This document shows, one piece after another, positions 28,170-38,660 of a stretch of 64,000 bases of DNA. The stretch is from positions 1,214,501 to 1,278,500 of the forward strand of contig BROG01000111.1 in the NCBI GenBank assembly GCA_030159075.1, in the 5' to 3' direction. Source of the DNA: Atrina japonica. Taxonomy: Eukaryota; Mollusca; Bivalvia; Pterioida; Pinnidae. The translations under genes and the position numbers were made by a program. Position 1 is the stretch's first letter. Each line of letters starts with the position of its first letter. The notes under the pieces are model-generated. The model did not search any database, had not been told where the DNA came from, and saw only the letters and a list, made by a program, of their open reading frames with translations.

Positions 28170-28396
28170 GGATTAGAGATGAGACATCGAAAGATATTCT
28201 CTTTTCCTTACCCTGCCCCGAGGTGAAACTATCCGAGTTATATGAAAAAGAAATCGAGCACCCCCTCTTCTTACCCATGAGACGCGATCTCATCACGGAA
28301 TTTACGATACGTCTAAAAGACGAGGAGGGTAATCTCATCGATAATCACAGTTATCCCGTCTACATTCTATTGGAATTTAAGAAAAACTCGTTATAA
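28170..28396 (+). pseudogene. fragment of the minor capsid candidate from a related element
   Basis: The plus-strand frame from about 28205 encodes LPCPEVKLSELYEKEIEHPL, then a tail ending VYILLEF, closely matching the C-terminal part of the element-2 ORF at 62595-63254 (YPEVPYRTLYQKKFEHPDFF...HVLLEF) and the middle of the 22125-23069 protein. It has no start and is joined to the internal TIR copy. It shows that the right end contains material from a second Polinton, in inverted orientation. Confidence 0.75.
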
Positions 28397-28400
28397 TAAA

Positions 28401-29858
28401 ATGTCTAAATCAGGCTTTTATTGGAATGATGTGGAAAGAGAAGAGATCATCAAGGACGTCTTAGAAAAGATAAAAGATGATGTAGACTCATCCGCATTGG
28501 AAAGAAAAGAGATCCTCAAGGACATCTTAGAAAAGATAAAAGACGAACCGAGACTCCTAGACGATCTCCACGTGGGAGCATACGAGATCATCAAGTACGG
28601 CTTAGAAGCGATAATAGATCTTATAGGCTCGCCCGCATTGGGAAGAGAAGAGCTCCTCGAGATCATCTTAGAAAAGATAAAAGACGACATAGACGACACG
28701 GCGCTCTGGAAACCCATCGTCTACTGGATTAATGGATATTATTGGTATATAGGACTTTTTGATGAGTCACCGTATGATCCTCAAGTCGATTGGAAGAACA
28801 AAAATTGTCATTGTAATTATACAAAAAATAATGCTCCGGAACCGTGGGATCCCGACGTCGATTGGGAATGTGTGCATTCGTGGGCGTTTTATAATTTATT
28901 ATTACAGGAACCGTGGGATCCCTCCTTCGACTGGGAACGTAGGAAAACGTGGTCGCGTTATAATTTATCAATGCAGGAACCGTGGGATCCAGACGTCGAC
29001 TGGATATTAAAATTAACATGGGCCAACCTCAATATCTACAACGACACGGACGACCCGTGGGATCCCAAAGGAGATTGGATCAACAGGATGGCTCATTACA
29101 GATACAATCAAAAGGCTCCCGAAGGAGAAACGTACGATACCGACGTCGACTGGCAAAATAAACTGCGTCATCTCGTACTCGCGACCGACGAACCGTGGGA
29201 TCCCGACGTGGACTGGAACGATAAATTAAAATGGTTCGAGTACACTCGCATTTCTGGAAAAGAGGAACCGTTCGACCCCGACGTGAACTGGCTCGCCAAG
29301 ATCTATTGGGGGTACTACGCTAAATATACGGGACAATGCGAACCGTGGGATCCTTCGGTGAATTGGAAAAACAAATGGTTTTGGTTTAACACCATGGCCA
29401 ATAGTAAACCGTGGTCTGCCTTCATCGATTGGAAAAACAAAAACGGATGGGTCTCTTACAACAAAGAGACTCGACGAGACGAACCGTGGGATCCCGACAT
29501 GGACTGGATAAACAAACATGCTTGGGTCGATTACAATGACAAGAACGACGAGCCATGGGATCCGAACGTGAATTGGATCGATAAATGGGCATGGTCGCGT
29601 TATCGCGAGATAACGGGTAAAGACGAACCGTGGGATCCCACGATGGATAACAAAAGAATATGGAAGCACTACAAGAACCACGTAGACTCACCCGCATTGG
29701 GAAGAAAAGACGTCCTCGAGGACTTCTTTAAAAAGATGATGGATATGCACCCGTCCGTAGTAGGAGAAAAAGAGATCATCAAGAACGTCTTTGAAAGAAT
29801 AAAAGACGACGTAGACACACCCATGTTGGAAAGAGATGAGATCGTTAAGGACGTCTGA
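28401..29858 (+). CDS. WDP-repeat protein, long form, 485 aa
   Basis: MSKSGFYW... start, then four copies of a helical E-x2-KDxLEKIKDD unit (residues 10-100), a region of about thirteen EPWDPDVDW-type units (about residues 125-420), and two to three more helical units. The frame stops at TGA 29856-29858, within a KDV-x-EKIKD unit; the reading continues in frame beyond the stop for another 70 codons of the same family. The flanking leader (TTGGAATTTAAG...AAAATG) is duplicated at 30060-30092. In element 2 the counterpart of the start is a short MSMNGFLHEDLERE ORF leading into the second minor-capsid ORF, so the repeats were inserted into that gene. Confidence 0.7.
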   Translation: MSKSGFYWNDVEREEIIKDVLEKIKDDVDSSALERKEILKDILEKIKDEPRLLDDLHVGAYEIIKYGLEAIIDLIGSPALGREELLEIILEKIKDDIDDTALWKPIVYWINGYYWYIGLFDESPYDPQVDWKNKNCHCNYTKNNAPEPWDPDVDWECVHSWAFYNLLLQEPWDPSFDWERRKTWSRYNLSMQEPWDPDVDWILKLTWANLNIYNDTDDPWDPKGDWINRMAHYRYNQKAPEGETYDTDVDWQNKLRHLVLATDEPWDPDVDWNDKLKWFEYTRISGKEEPFDPDVNWLAKIYWGYYAKYTGQCEPWDPSVNWKNKWFWFNTMANSKPWSAFIDWKNKNGWVSYNKETRRDEPWDPDMDWINKHAWVDYNDKNDEPWDPNVNWIDKWAWSRYREITGKDEPWDPTMDNKRIWKHYKNHVDSPALGRKDVLEDFFKKMMDMHPSVVGEKEIIKNVFERIKDDVDTPMLERDEIVKDV

Positions 29859-30301
29859 GAAAAGATAAAAGACGCCGTAGACTCACCCGCATTGCATAAA
29901 AGCGCGGAACAGATCGCCGTCTTGAGAAAGGACATGGATAATCAGATCACCTTCTTGAATAAAATATGTCGGTATGCTTACCTTATCATACCCGATATAA
30001 TACACGATATTTATAATTGCGTTATTCCGAAAATAGGTGATGAAAGAGATAATTCTATTGGAATTTAAGAGAAACTCGTTATAATAAAATGTCTAAATCA
30101 GGCTTTTATTGGGAAGATGTAGAAAGAGATGAGATCGTTAAGGACGTCTTAGAAAAGATAAAAGACGACGTAGACTCACCCGCATTAGAAAAAAGCGCGG
30201 AACAGATCGCCGTCTTGAGAAAGGACATGGATAATCACATCACCCTCTTGAAAAAAGACGTTTTAGCCTTGAGTAAAAACCGACACGTCATGAACACCTT
30301 T
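29859..30301 (+). pseudogene. continuation beyond the stop and a second, short copy of the MSKSGFYW gene
   Basis: 29859-30066 continues the frame of the 485-aa gene through EKIKDAVDSPALHKSAEQIA to a stop. 30089-30301 restarts MSKSGFYWEDVERDEIVKDV, keeps one helical unit and no WDP repeat, passes a KSAEQIAVLRKDMDN block and ends in KNRHVMNTF where the TIR begins; MNTF is the start of the C-terminal half of the minor capsid candidate. This looks like the ancestral short form cut off by the right TIR. Confidence 0.7.
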
Positions 30302-30443
30302 CCAATAAACACGTTATATATCATCGTCTATATATAACGACATTTACCTGTATGTGTGATCACGTGACTCCTGAATTCCTGGAAATGGACACGTCGTCCT
30401 GTTCTCGGAAAAAAAGGGGGGTTGAAGTGTGGTACATAACTAC
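30302..30443 (-). repeat. right terminal inverted repeat of Polinton 1
   Basis: The reverse complement of 12499-12640 over the full 142 bp. It is followed by TACATTA (30444-30450), equal to the word before the left TIR. Confidence 0.93.
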
Positions 30444-30760
30444 TACATTATTGAATAATTGGAGATACAGCAATGCATCGCGGGTACATTATAATTACTT
30501 TGAGATACAACGATACATCGCGGTGACATTATTGAATAATTATATATTCTGATATCAATGATACATCGTGGGTACATTATTGCATCCTTTGAGATACAAC
30601 GACACATCGCGGGTATATAATTGTATAATTATAAATTTTTATATCTGCGATTCATTGTGGGTACATTGTTGTATACTTCGAGATACAATGATACATCGCG
30701 GTTACATTATTGTATAATCATATATTTTGATATATATATTTATCAACTTTGTAATGTAGG
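30444..30760 (+). repeat. satellite array flanking the Polinton
   Basis: About five units of 55-65 bp with the core GATACAACGATACATCGCGG followed by GTACATTATTG and an AT-rich spacer. The same units, in the same orientation, lie at 12430-12498, so the Polinton sits inside this array. Confidence 0.85.
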
Positions 30761-31279
30761 AGTGTCTAATAATGCCGGTGTAGATTTTTGTTGATGAGAG
30801 TGTTTGATTAGATTATGTGTATTGTTCGTATGAGACGGGTGATTGGTTACAAAAAGGCTTTTAAATCCATGAGTGCATGAGATACATGTCAAGTTACTGT
30901 AGTAGATCATTCGAGTCTTTGCCACAAAGCAAGCTGGAACGACCAGAGAAAAAGTCTGAGCCTACACCTAATTCAAGAAGTGAGTGTAACAAAAATTCTG
31001 CATTGGTAGCTTTTGGTTTATTTAAAGTTTATTTGGATTCACTAAAAAGAGACATTCTTGAATGTTCCCAAGTCAAAGGGGACGAGTTGGCTAAAAAACT
31101 TAAGTCTGAGCGATTCTATAAATTCAAATTTCAAGCAATTTTTGTTCAATGAAGATGTTCAATTCCAAGTCTGGGATATTTGTCCGATGACCTCGCATCG
31201 GATTCCGACGATGACAAACGTATTCGGTAAGCGGAGCAACGTGCATTACGAGCCAAGAAACAACAACCGCAGATATTGG

Positions 31280-31511
31280 TTTGTTTGTTTGTTTATTGTT
31301 GTTTAACGTCCTACTCAAGAATATTTCACTCATATGGAGGCGTCACCAAATGCCGATGAGGGTTCTTTAACGTGTCGATACCTACTGTGACACGGGACCT
31401 CGAGTTTTACTGTCATCCAAAAGACAGGAAACCGACCTGCAGCCGGTGGGACTCGAACTCACAACCTCACGATCCAGAGTCGAGCGCGCTGCCGACTAAG
31501 CCAGGCCGGCT
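31280..31511 (-). mobile_element. tRNA-derived SINE
   Basis: On the minus strand the head has box-A-like TGGCTTAGTCGG and box-B-like GTTCGAGTCCCACC, followed by a central CACGTTAAAGAACCCTCATC-type region and a GTTAAACAACAATAAAC tail. It is flanked by 13-bp direct repeats CCGCAGATATTGG (31267-31279 and 31512-31524). It is the same family as 59995-60265. It interrupts the Gag-like frame of the DIRS element. Confidence 0.9.
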
Positions 31512-32213
31512 CCGCAGATATTGGAAGAAGGACTCCAGTTCTATGTCTTTTACTCCTCGTCTAACGGTCGTAACGCTGTTTCTACATTTCCCAACCCTGA
31601 CAGCAATTTTCGTCCCTACAGGAAACTATGTAGCAGACCCAACGACATCTGTTTCCCATGTAACGAACCCGGTCATTGGAGGAAGGACTGCCCTAAAGAA
31701 CGAGACTCCAGTAAACAGTGATATCAATGATGAGTATTTTGATAATTTTGATTTAACTGTTGATTCTGATACAGAATTAAAAAGTCACATTTTATTTGAG
31801 TATGAAACTCGTTTAAAATTTTGGAAAAACATTCATGCAGATTCTTTTGTCTTAAATGTTATAGAAAAAAAGGTTATTAAATTCCATTTTTCACATTACC
31901 GCCATGTAAATTTTACAAAAATAACAATTCGGCAGTGAATAACGCAGAATTTGTTTTTGAAGCAGTTTATGATTTACCGAATAATGGGTGTATTTCTTTA
32001 GTAAGAGATATGCCTTAAGTTGTTAACCCTCTTAGCGTGGCCACTAACAGTTCCGGGAAAAGAGATTTATTCTTGATTTACATGAAAAAAAATTATATGT
32101 TTGGAAGAACAAGGTCAAATTTGAAGACTTTGTTGCTATGAACTATTTTCAGGCTAGAATCATTTTATGTTCAAATTCGATCTAAAATCAGGATACCACC
32201 ATATAGACATGGC

Positions 32214-35200
32214 CTACATATTTCCCGCGTCTGCTTGCCTTCGTATGCACATTGGCCGATTCAGTTCAATTGTAAATGTACATGCACATTATAGGCACCA
32301 TATACACTGCTGGTGTTTGCCTATCAATGTACGCATACCGCACGTGTTCAACCCAACACTACTTTTTACTCGCCAGTACTTGCTACTAAGATACATATCT
32401 CCGGTCTCCCATGTTTGCTTACTTGTCGTGCTTACCTCCGTAGTATTTAGCATGCATACTGCCCGGCTTTGATTCGTGTTCGTTTCTATGCCTACTCGCG
32501 ACTGACTACCTGTATATGCATACTGCTAGTGAGTGCCTCTCTGGTCAAGCACGGTGCTCGTGTGTAGCCTATATTTATATCATACGTTTATATCACTAAG
32601 TATGCATACTGCACATGTGAACTACTCTAGATCCATATCACATGGAGCGCTTCTGTGTACACCACAAACAATTTCCCAAATTTACTAACCATACCCCTCT
32701 TCATCCCTGTCACACGACTTCGATCTTCATATAGGTACCAGATCCCTCGCGTTTATCAACTTATGTGTATGCAGATAATGCAGGCCCTTGGAGCTTGCAA
32801 ACAACTCATCCTCTTGTACTCACGCCCATGTATATACTTTCACTTTTTTCTTTACTTTCTTCACTTTATACATACATACTTATACATTCCTTTTAGTTTT
32901 CACTTTTTTGTTGTTATTGCGCCACATACTTGTAATATTCATAGACAACAATCCTAGAGCAAACCTATGGGTATTTCTCTCGACTTGTACAGATCACGTA
33001 TCGGCACATTCTATGATAAGTCTACTTATCCTCAATTTTACTTAGGTTTCCAATCCGTTCTACATTTTTTTATATACTTGTGTTGGAAATGGAAAATCTA
33101 CCATCTTTTCATGGTAATGATAACTACCTGGAGTATATGCTGGTTTATTTTAATTCCATGTGTAGTTATGGATTTACCTATGTATACTTTTCCATTGTCC
33201 ACACTTTCTAGCATATCCTGTCTTTTTATACTACGTCATATGTATGATGCATGTCACCAAAACAACCGTGTTTCAACAGACAATCATGTCCCGCTAGTTT
33301 TGTGTTTGATCATTATCCAGTTGTTGCTATTGATGTCAGGTGACATTGAAACTAACCCCGGTCCCGTAGAAGATTCTACTAATCACTCTTTTGACTTAGC
33401 ATCGAACCTCTCTATTGTTCATTTAAATGTACAAAGTATAAGGACCAAGATTGATGTAATTGAAACAGAATTTTTTAGCAACGACATACTCACCTTCTCT
33501 GAGACTTGGCTCAGCCCGCTGACTTCCGACAATGATATTTCTATTGAATCCTTTAAAACACCTTTTCGTAATGATAGACAAGGTCGTACCGGGGGCGGTG
33601 TTGCAGTGTATGTCAAGAATTATATAAACGCCACTAGACGAACTGACCTCGAAATACTCGATGTAGAGTGCATCTGGCTCGAAATAAAACTTTCTTCATG
33701 TCGATTTCTATTAGGAACGTTCTATAGACCCACCCAATTCTGATACAATCTTATGGGATAAAATACATTTCTCTGTAGAGCTAGCTCTTTCTCTAAATTA
33801 CGACTACGTATTCGTTACAGGGGATCTGAATGAGAATTGTCTCAGTTCTGCAGCCAAAAATATTCCCTACTTACAAAATACCTACAACCTTCACCAAGTC
33901 ATCAAACATGCAACCCATTTCTTTGACCACTCTTCAACACTAATTGACATTTTTCTCACTTCTGACGTAAATGTTATAAAAAATGCTGTTGTAAATTACC
34001 CTTGTTTCGAGAATCTAAACAGATACCACTGTCCAATAACAATTTATCTTGATACCAAAAAACCTGTTTGTTCCTGTTTTAAACGAAGAATATGGATGTA
34101 TGATAAAGGTGACTATGATTCCTTAAGGAATAATTTAGCACTCGTTGATTTTAATAACCTATATGACGAAAATGACATAGACAGTTCTGTTAAACGTTTC
34201 ACAGATGTCCTTATTGACAAAGCGTCAGAATGTATTCCCAATAAAATTGTCACTATTAGAAATGATCCGCCATGGATGAACAATCAAATAAGAAAACTAA
34301 TCCGAAAACGTTCACGAATACACACAAGAGCTAAAAGACTAGATACTAGCGAGGCGTGGCTGTCATTTAGACAAATTCGTAATCAATGTGTTTCTCTCGT
34401 TCGCGCATGTAGGAAGCAGTACACTGATAAAATTGTTGACAAAATAAATTCAAATTCTGTAAGCTCCCCACGTTCGTGGTGGAAATGTATTAAATCCTTT
34501 TCTGGTTTTGCAGTCAAGAGCTCGGACATCCCTACTCTGGTAGAAAATGATGTACTCTATGATGACGACTTGAGCAAAGCAAAACTTTTTAACAGATATT
34601 TCGTTTCCCAGTCGACTTTAGACGACTCTGACGTTCATGTACCTCTAATTCAACAAAATAACAATATTCGTATACTAGACAACGTACGTGTTACTGTCAC
34701 TGATGTTCGAGATGCATTATCAATGATAAATATTAATAAGTCGGTAGGCCCAGATCTTATTCACCCGCGAATTCTAAAGGAATCAAGTACCGTTATATGT
34801 GTCCCTCTGTGTGACTTATTCAACCTTTGTCTTGAAAAAGCTTCTTTTCCTCAAACCTGGAAATATATGCTAATGTTACTCCAATTTACAAGAAAGGCAA
34901 TGCCTCAGAAGTCTCGAATTATAGACCGATTTCTTTACTTAGTATTTTAAGCAAAGTCTTCGAACGCTGTATATTTAAGTACGTACACAACCACCTAATT
35001 TCTAATAAAATAATTACTCCATTCCAGTCTGGTTTTACACAAGGCGATTCAACTGTCAACCAATTAGTTAGTATCGTAAATGATATCTTCAAAGGCTTAG
35101 ACGATGGTAAAGAAATTCGTGCCGTGTTCCTGGACATAAGCAAAGCCTTTGATAAAGTATGGCACCGTGGTCTTATTGCTAAACTCAATGGTATTGGTAT

Positions 35201-36938
35201 TAAGGGCAACTTCAATTTATTCATAACCGATTATTTAACAAATAGAAAACAACGAGTAGTTCTCAAAGGGACTTCTTCCCCTCTATTGCCAGTGACCTTC
35301 GGTGTTCCTCAAGGATCAATCCTTGGCCCCATACTATTTTTGATATTTATTAATGATATTGTCACTGATATATCATGCCCAATCAGACTCTTCGCGGACG
35401 ATACTACTATACATATCTTAGTTGGAAATCCGGCCGATGCTGCTCGTATTCTCGAAAATAATATAGATAAGATTACTAATTGGGCTGAGAAATGGCTTGT
35501 TACATTTAATCCTAAAAAAACCGAATCACTTATTATATCTCGTAAAATGAATAAACCAGCACATCCTAATATCCTTATGTCTAATACTCCAGTTGTTGAA
35601 GTTGAACATCATAAACATCTAGGTGTAACTCTTAGTAATGATGGTCTTTGGAACCAGCATATTTGTGATATTATTAAGAAAGCCAGCAATCGACTGAATA
35701 TCCTGCGTAAGCTCAAATTTACTCTAGATCGCTCCTCTCTAGAAAAACTTTATTTTTCATTCATTCGTCCTGTACTTGAATATGCTGATGTTGTCTGGTG
35801 TAATATTCCTCAAAAACTTGTTCACGACCTTGAGGCAATGAATTTAGAAGCAGCTAGGATTGTAACAGGTGCCACAAAATTAGTTTAGCATAGAAAGGCT
35901 TTATATAGAGACAGGGTGGGATACACTTGAAAATCGTCGGAAACTACACAGACTTTTACTTTTCCGGAAAATGTTACTCAACGATGCACCTGATTACTTA
36001 GTATCACTTATTCCGCTACCTATTCCAAACGAAAGACCAACACGGTATAACAATATCAGAAGTATAAGATGTAGATCAAACCACTATTTTAATTCCTTCT
36101 TACCCCTAGTCATAAGAGAATGGAATGAATTATCTTCATCTGTTCGAAACTATCCTTTAAATGCGTTTAAAGAACACTTTAAAAAACATAATAAACCACC
36201 TTCCCACTTTTATGCAGGAACACGACAAGGACAGATACTACATGCTAGGATAAGACTTAACTGTAGTTCCCTAAACGAACATCTTTTTAGTAAAAACATT
36301 GTTGACTCCCCGCTTTGCCTCTGTGGCGAGGTGGAGTCAGCGGAACATTTCCTTCTTAAATGTAGAAATCATACCATCTGCAGACAACGCACCATTGCAA
36401 CATTGCCCCATCAAGTAAATGTTAATTTACTGTTGCACGGCAACCCCTCTCTTTCTCGAGAAGATAACTTGCACATTTTCTCGACGGTTCAAAAATTCTT
36501 ATTAGAAAGTACACGTTTCTCTTAATAATCTCCTTCTATAGCGTCCTAAATCACTATTGGTAAGACAACTAAGTAAGTAAATGATAACAAGACATAACTA
36601 CTAAATAAAGGAAAATAGTACATATATGTAAATTGCTGAGTCACTTCTTATTTCTTACTTCTTATTCCTTCTGTTGTGCCGATACCGTGATCACTATCGT
36701 TAACTTACAATGCATTTAGGTTTACGGTACGAGGAAAGCTTCTGATATTACATGTATGTATATGATTCATATATTCAAATATAGGCGTTTTTTTTATGTG
36801 CTGTTCAATTGTACTTATGATGTCTACTTTTCAGGGAGAAGAATTAATATAAGCTTTAAGCTTGTTTTCTTATCCCTGCATAGATTTGTAAATGTATTCT
36901 TGCCTATGTGTTTTCTGTAATAAATACAGTTTAAACTA
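32214..36938 (+). mobile_element. CR1/L2-group non-LTR retrotransposon, about 4.7 kb
   Basis: Flanked by the 9-bp repeat AGACATGGC (32205-32213 and 36939-36947) inside the DIRS RT. A 750-bp leader precedes ORF2. The 3' end has an AATAAA at about 36920. ORF2 shows endonuclease, RT and C-terminal parts but carries frameshifts near 33740 and 34870 and a stop near 35886, so the copy is dead although young in appearance. The leader 32214-32966 contains no supported ORF1. Confidence 0.85.
32967..36525 (+). pseudogene. LINE ORF2 (2A-like leader, endonuclease, RT)
   Basis: The first 120 residues are hydrophobic (several WKWKIYHLFMVMITT-like helices) and end in SGDIETNPGP (33336-33365), a 2A-like ribosome-skipping motif of the D-x-E-x-N-P-G-P form. 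The apurinic-type endonuclease follows (IVHLNVQSIRTK, SETWLSP, GRTGGGVAVYV). The RT at 35000-35880 has FLDISKAFDKVWH, GVPQGSILGP and FADDT. A C-terminal domain with a CLCGEVESAEHFLLKC zinc-like cluster ends at 36525. Breaks lie near 33740, 34870 and 35880-35930. Confidence 0.85.
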
Positions 36939-37490
36939 AGACATGGCTGAATGGTGTCGGACCTATTTGGGGTTTAGCTGGCAGGAAAAGTTTTATGTTT
37001 TTAATGTTTTTCCTTTTGGTTTGATATCAAGTCCATACGTATTTACCAAATGTCTTAGACCTTTCGTTAAATTTTGGAGATCTAACGGGTTTAATATTGT
37101 ATTATTTCTTGACGACGCTGGTGTATTAATGATCCGTTCCAAAATACTCTTGCCGATTCTAATTTTATTTACCAGTCTTTGTCTGACGCAGGTTTTTCAG
37201 TCAATAAAGAGAGGTCAATTTTTATTGTAACTCAATCATTAACCTGGCTTGGCCTTATTTGGGACTCCTCTAAGTTTGAGTTAAGTATAAGAGAGTTTCT
37301 GGTGTTTTAAGTAATTTAGATTCCATCTTAAATTCTTTACGTAGTGTTAGTGCACGTAAACTAGCACAAGTTTCATGTTGCATTATATCCATGATGCCAG
37401 TTATAGGGAATGTGTCTCGTATTATGACCCGTTACCTGTACAAGTGCATTGAGTCGAGACGCTCGTGGGATTACTTATTCACTTCAAACT

Positions 37491-38400
37491 GATCAGGGTG
37501 TTAAAGGCCAATGACCGGCGATTTACGCCCAGTAAAATGTTTATATAAAGTTATGATCTTCCCATTAATTACGCTTCTGAGTGATTCTTTGTTTTCTAGT
37601 AATCTGAGACTGAAGATTACAAAAAATGATTTTTACTCGTAACGACAATAAATACAAACGGAGTTGCATAATATTCAAGGCAACCGCAGTGAATAAGTTC
37701 AACAGTTAGGTTATTGTTATCTCGTATCCATCACAACTCGTACCTAAGTGAATTGGTCGACTCGTACCCATGTTTTGGCCGACTCGTGCCCATCAATGAA
37801 CTCATTCGTGCCCATCGCCTGTTTGATTGTAGACTTATTTATGAAGGTAAACATGTATTTACCAACAAGGTAATTACCACAATGCCGTTTGGTATTGAAT
37901 TGACATGCAACTATCAGTGGAAATGAATTGGCTTCAGAAGTACTTCGCTGACAGAGGTATTGTCCACTTCACAAAACGTGATAGGCGGATTAACCTTTTG
38001 ATTATCTTGCGGATGATTCTACTCAAATTTTGGTAATGGCAATTTTTTATGGAAAAAAAACTTTATATTCTTCACTGGATACTCGTAGGTATGATAACAA
38101 GAAAGAACGATTATTCTTGTCAGTGTAAATTTAATGTCGCTATTTTGTATTACCTCAAAATTTTTTTCAGTTGTTTAATATATGACAGGAGAGAAAATTG
38201 TCATGTCAATTAGTACTTAGTTGTTTTAGAGGAACCTTTAAGGAACATACTATTAGTAGGATCGTCATTGTGCGTTGTAAACTTCTTATGCCATCGAAAA
38301 CGTAATTTTCAAACGAATTTGCACTGCTTGCAAACACCACACAATTGCCATGTATATACCTATAATTTCAGCCTACTAATGCACGTGTAACCTGTTCGAC
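37491..38400. other. non-coding, with an ACTCGTACCCAT minisatellite
   Basis: 37720-37820 contains four to five diverged units around ACTCGTACCCATC; the same motif is present in reverse complement at 38955-38995, so 37.7-39.0 kb may be a non-autonomous element with short inverted ends. The ORF at 37714-37926 crosses the minisatellite and is not supported. Confidence 0.4.
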
Positions 38401-38403
38401 ATG

Positions 38404-38660
38404 GTCATTATTAACTGTTCAGTATTTATTTTTTTTCTATTGAGAAAATATACTTGGGTTATTTTTCTCTGGTAGAAAATCCTGGGTCATTTTTCAATTT
38501 TCCAGATCCTTAAAAAAGTTATCTGGAAAACGGGTAATTTTTCCTACTAGTAAGGGTTGATAGAACTTTTTGGAGTTGACTTCCTGTTAAACATTTTATC
38601 TTATATATATGACCTGGAATCTAGATATCATGCAGTGCTAGATGCCAGATGTGAGATGTC
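38404..38660 (+). repeat. dispersed repeat, copy 1
   Basis: Matches 40356-40647 from TCATTATTAACTGTT to GTGCTAGATGCCAG, about 90% identical; copy 2 has 45 extra bases. Common words include GGTCATTTTTC and GTTATCTGGAAAACGGG. Type unknown; copy 2 interrupts the Gypsy element. Confidence 0.75.

Larger units (their letters stand above)
12499..30443. mobile_element. Polinton/Maverick (adintovirus-like) element 1, about 17.9 kb
   Basis: Bounded by 142-bp terminal inverted repeats (12499-12640 and 30302-30443) and flanked on both sides by TACATTA inside the same satellite, in the same orientation. It encodes the diagnostic set: protein-primed PolB, RVE integrase, double-jelly-roll capsid protein, packaging ATPase and conserved small Polinton proteins. 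Length and content fit the family (usually 15-20 kb, with 6-bp target duplications; here the duplicated word can be read as 5 to 7 bp because the TIR end and the satellite share bases). The polymerase, integrase and one structural gene carry frame breaks, so this copy is not autonomous. No adenain-like maturation protease was found. Confidence 0.93.
30877..37490 (+). mobile_element. DIRS-like retroelement, decayed and interrupted
   Basis: The Gag-like part (30877-31730) has a CCHC knuckle (CFPCNEPGHWRKDC, about 31652) after a SINE insertion. The RT begins near 32160 (FKFDLKSGYHH), is cut at 32213 by a LINE, and resumes at 36939 with FPFGLISSPYVFTKCL and FLDDAG, then WLGLIWD and a VSARKLAQVSCCIISMMPVI block. 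These RT features and order are typical of DIRS elements. The tyrosine recombinase and the methylase-like part were not found. No terminal repeats were identified, so the borders are approximate. Confidence 0.75.
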
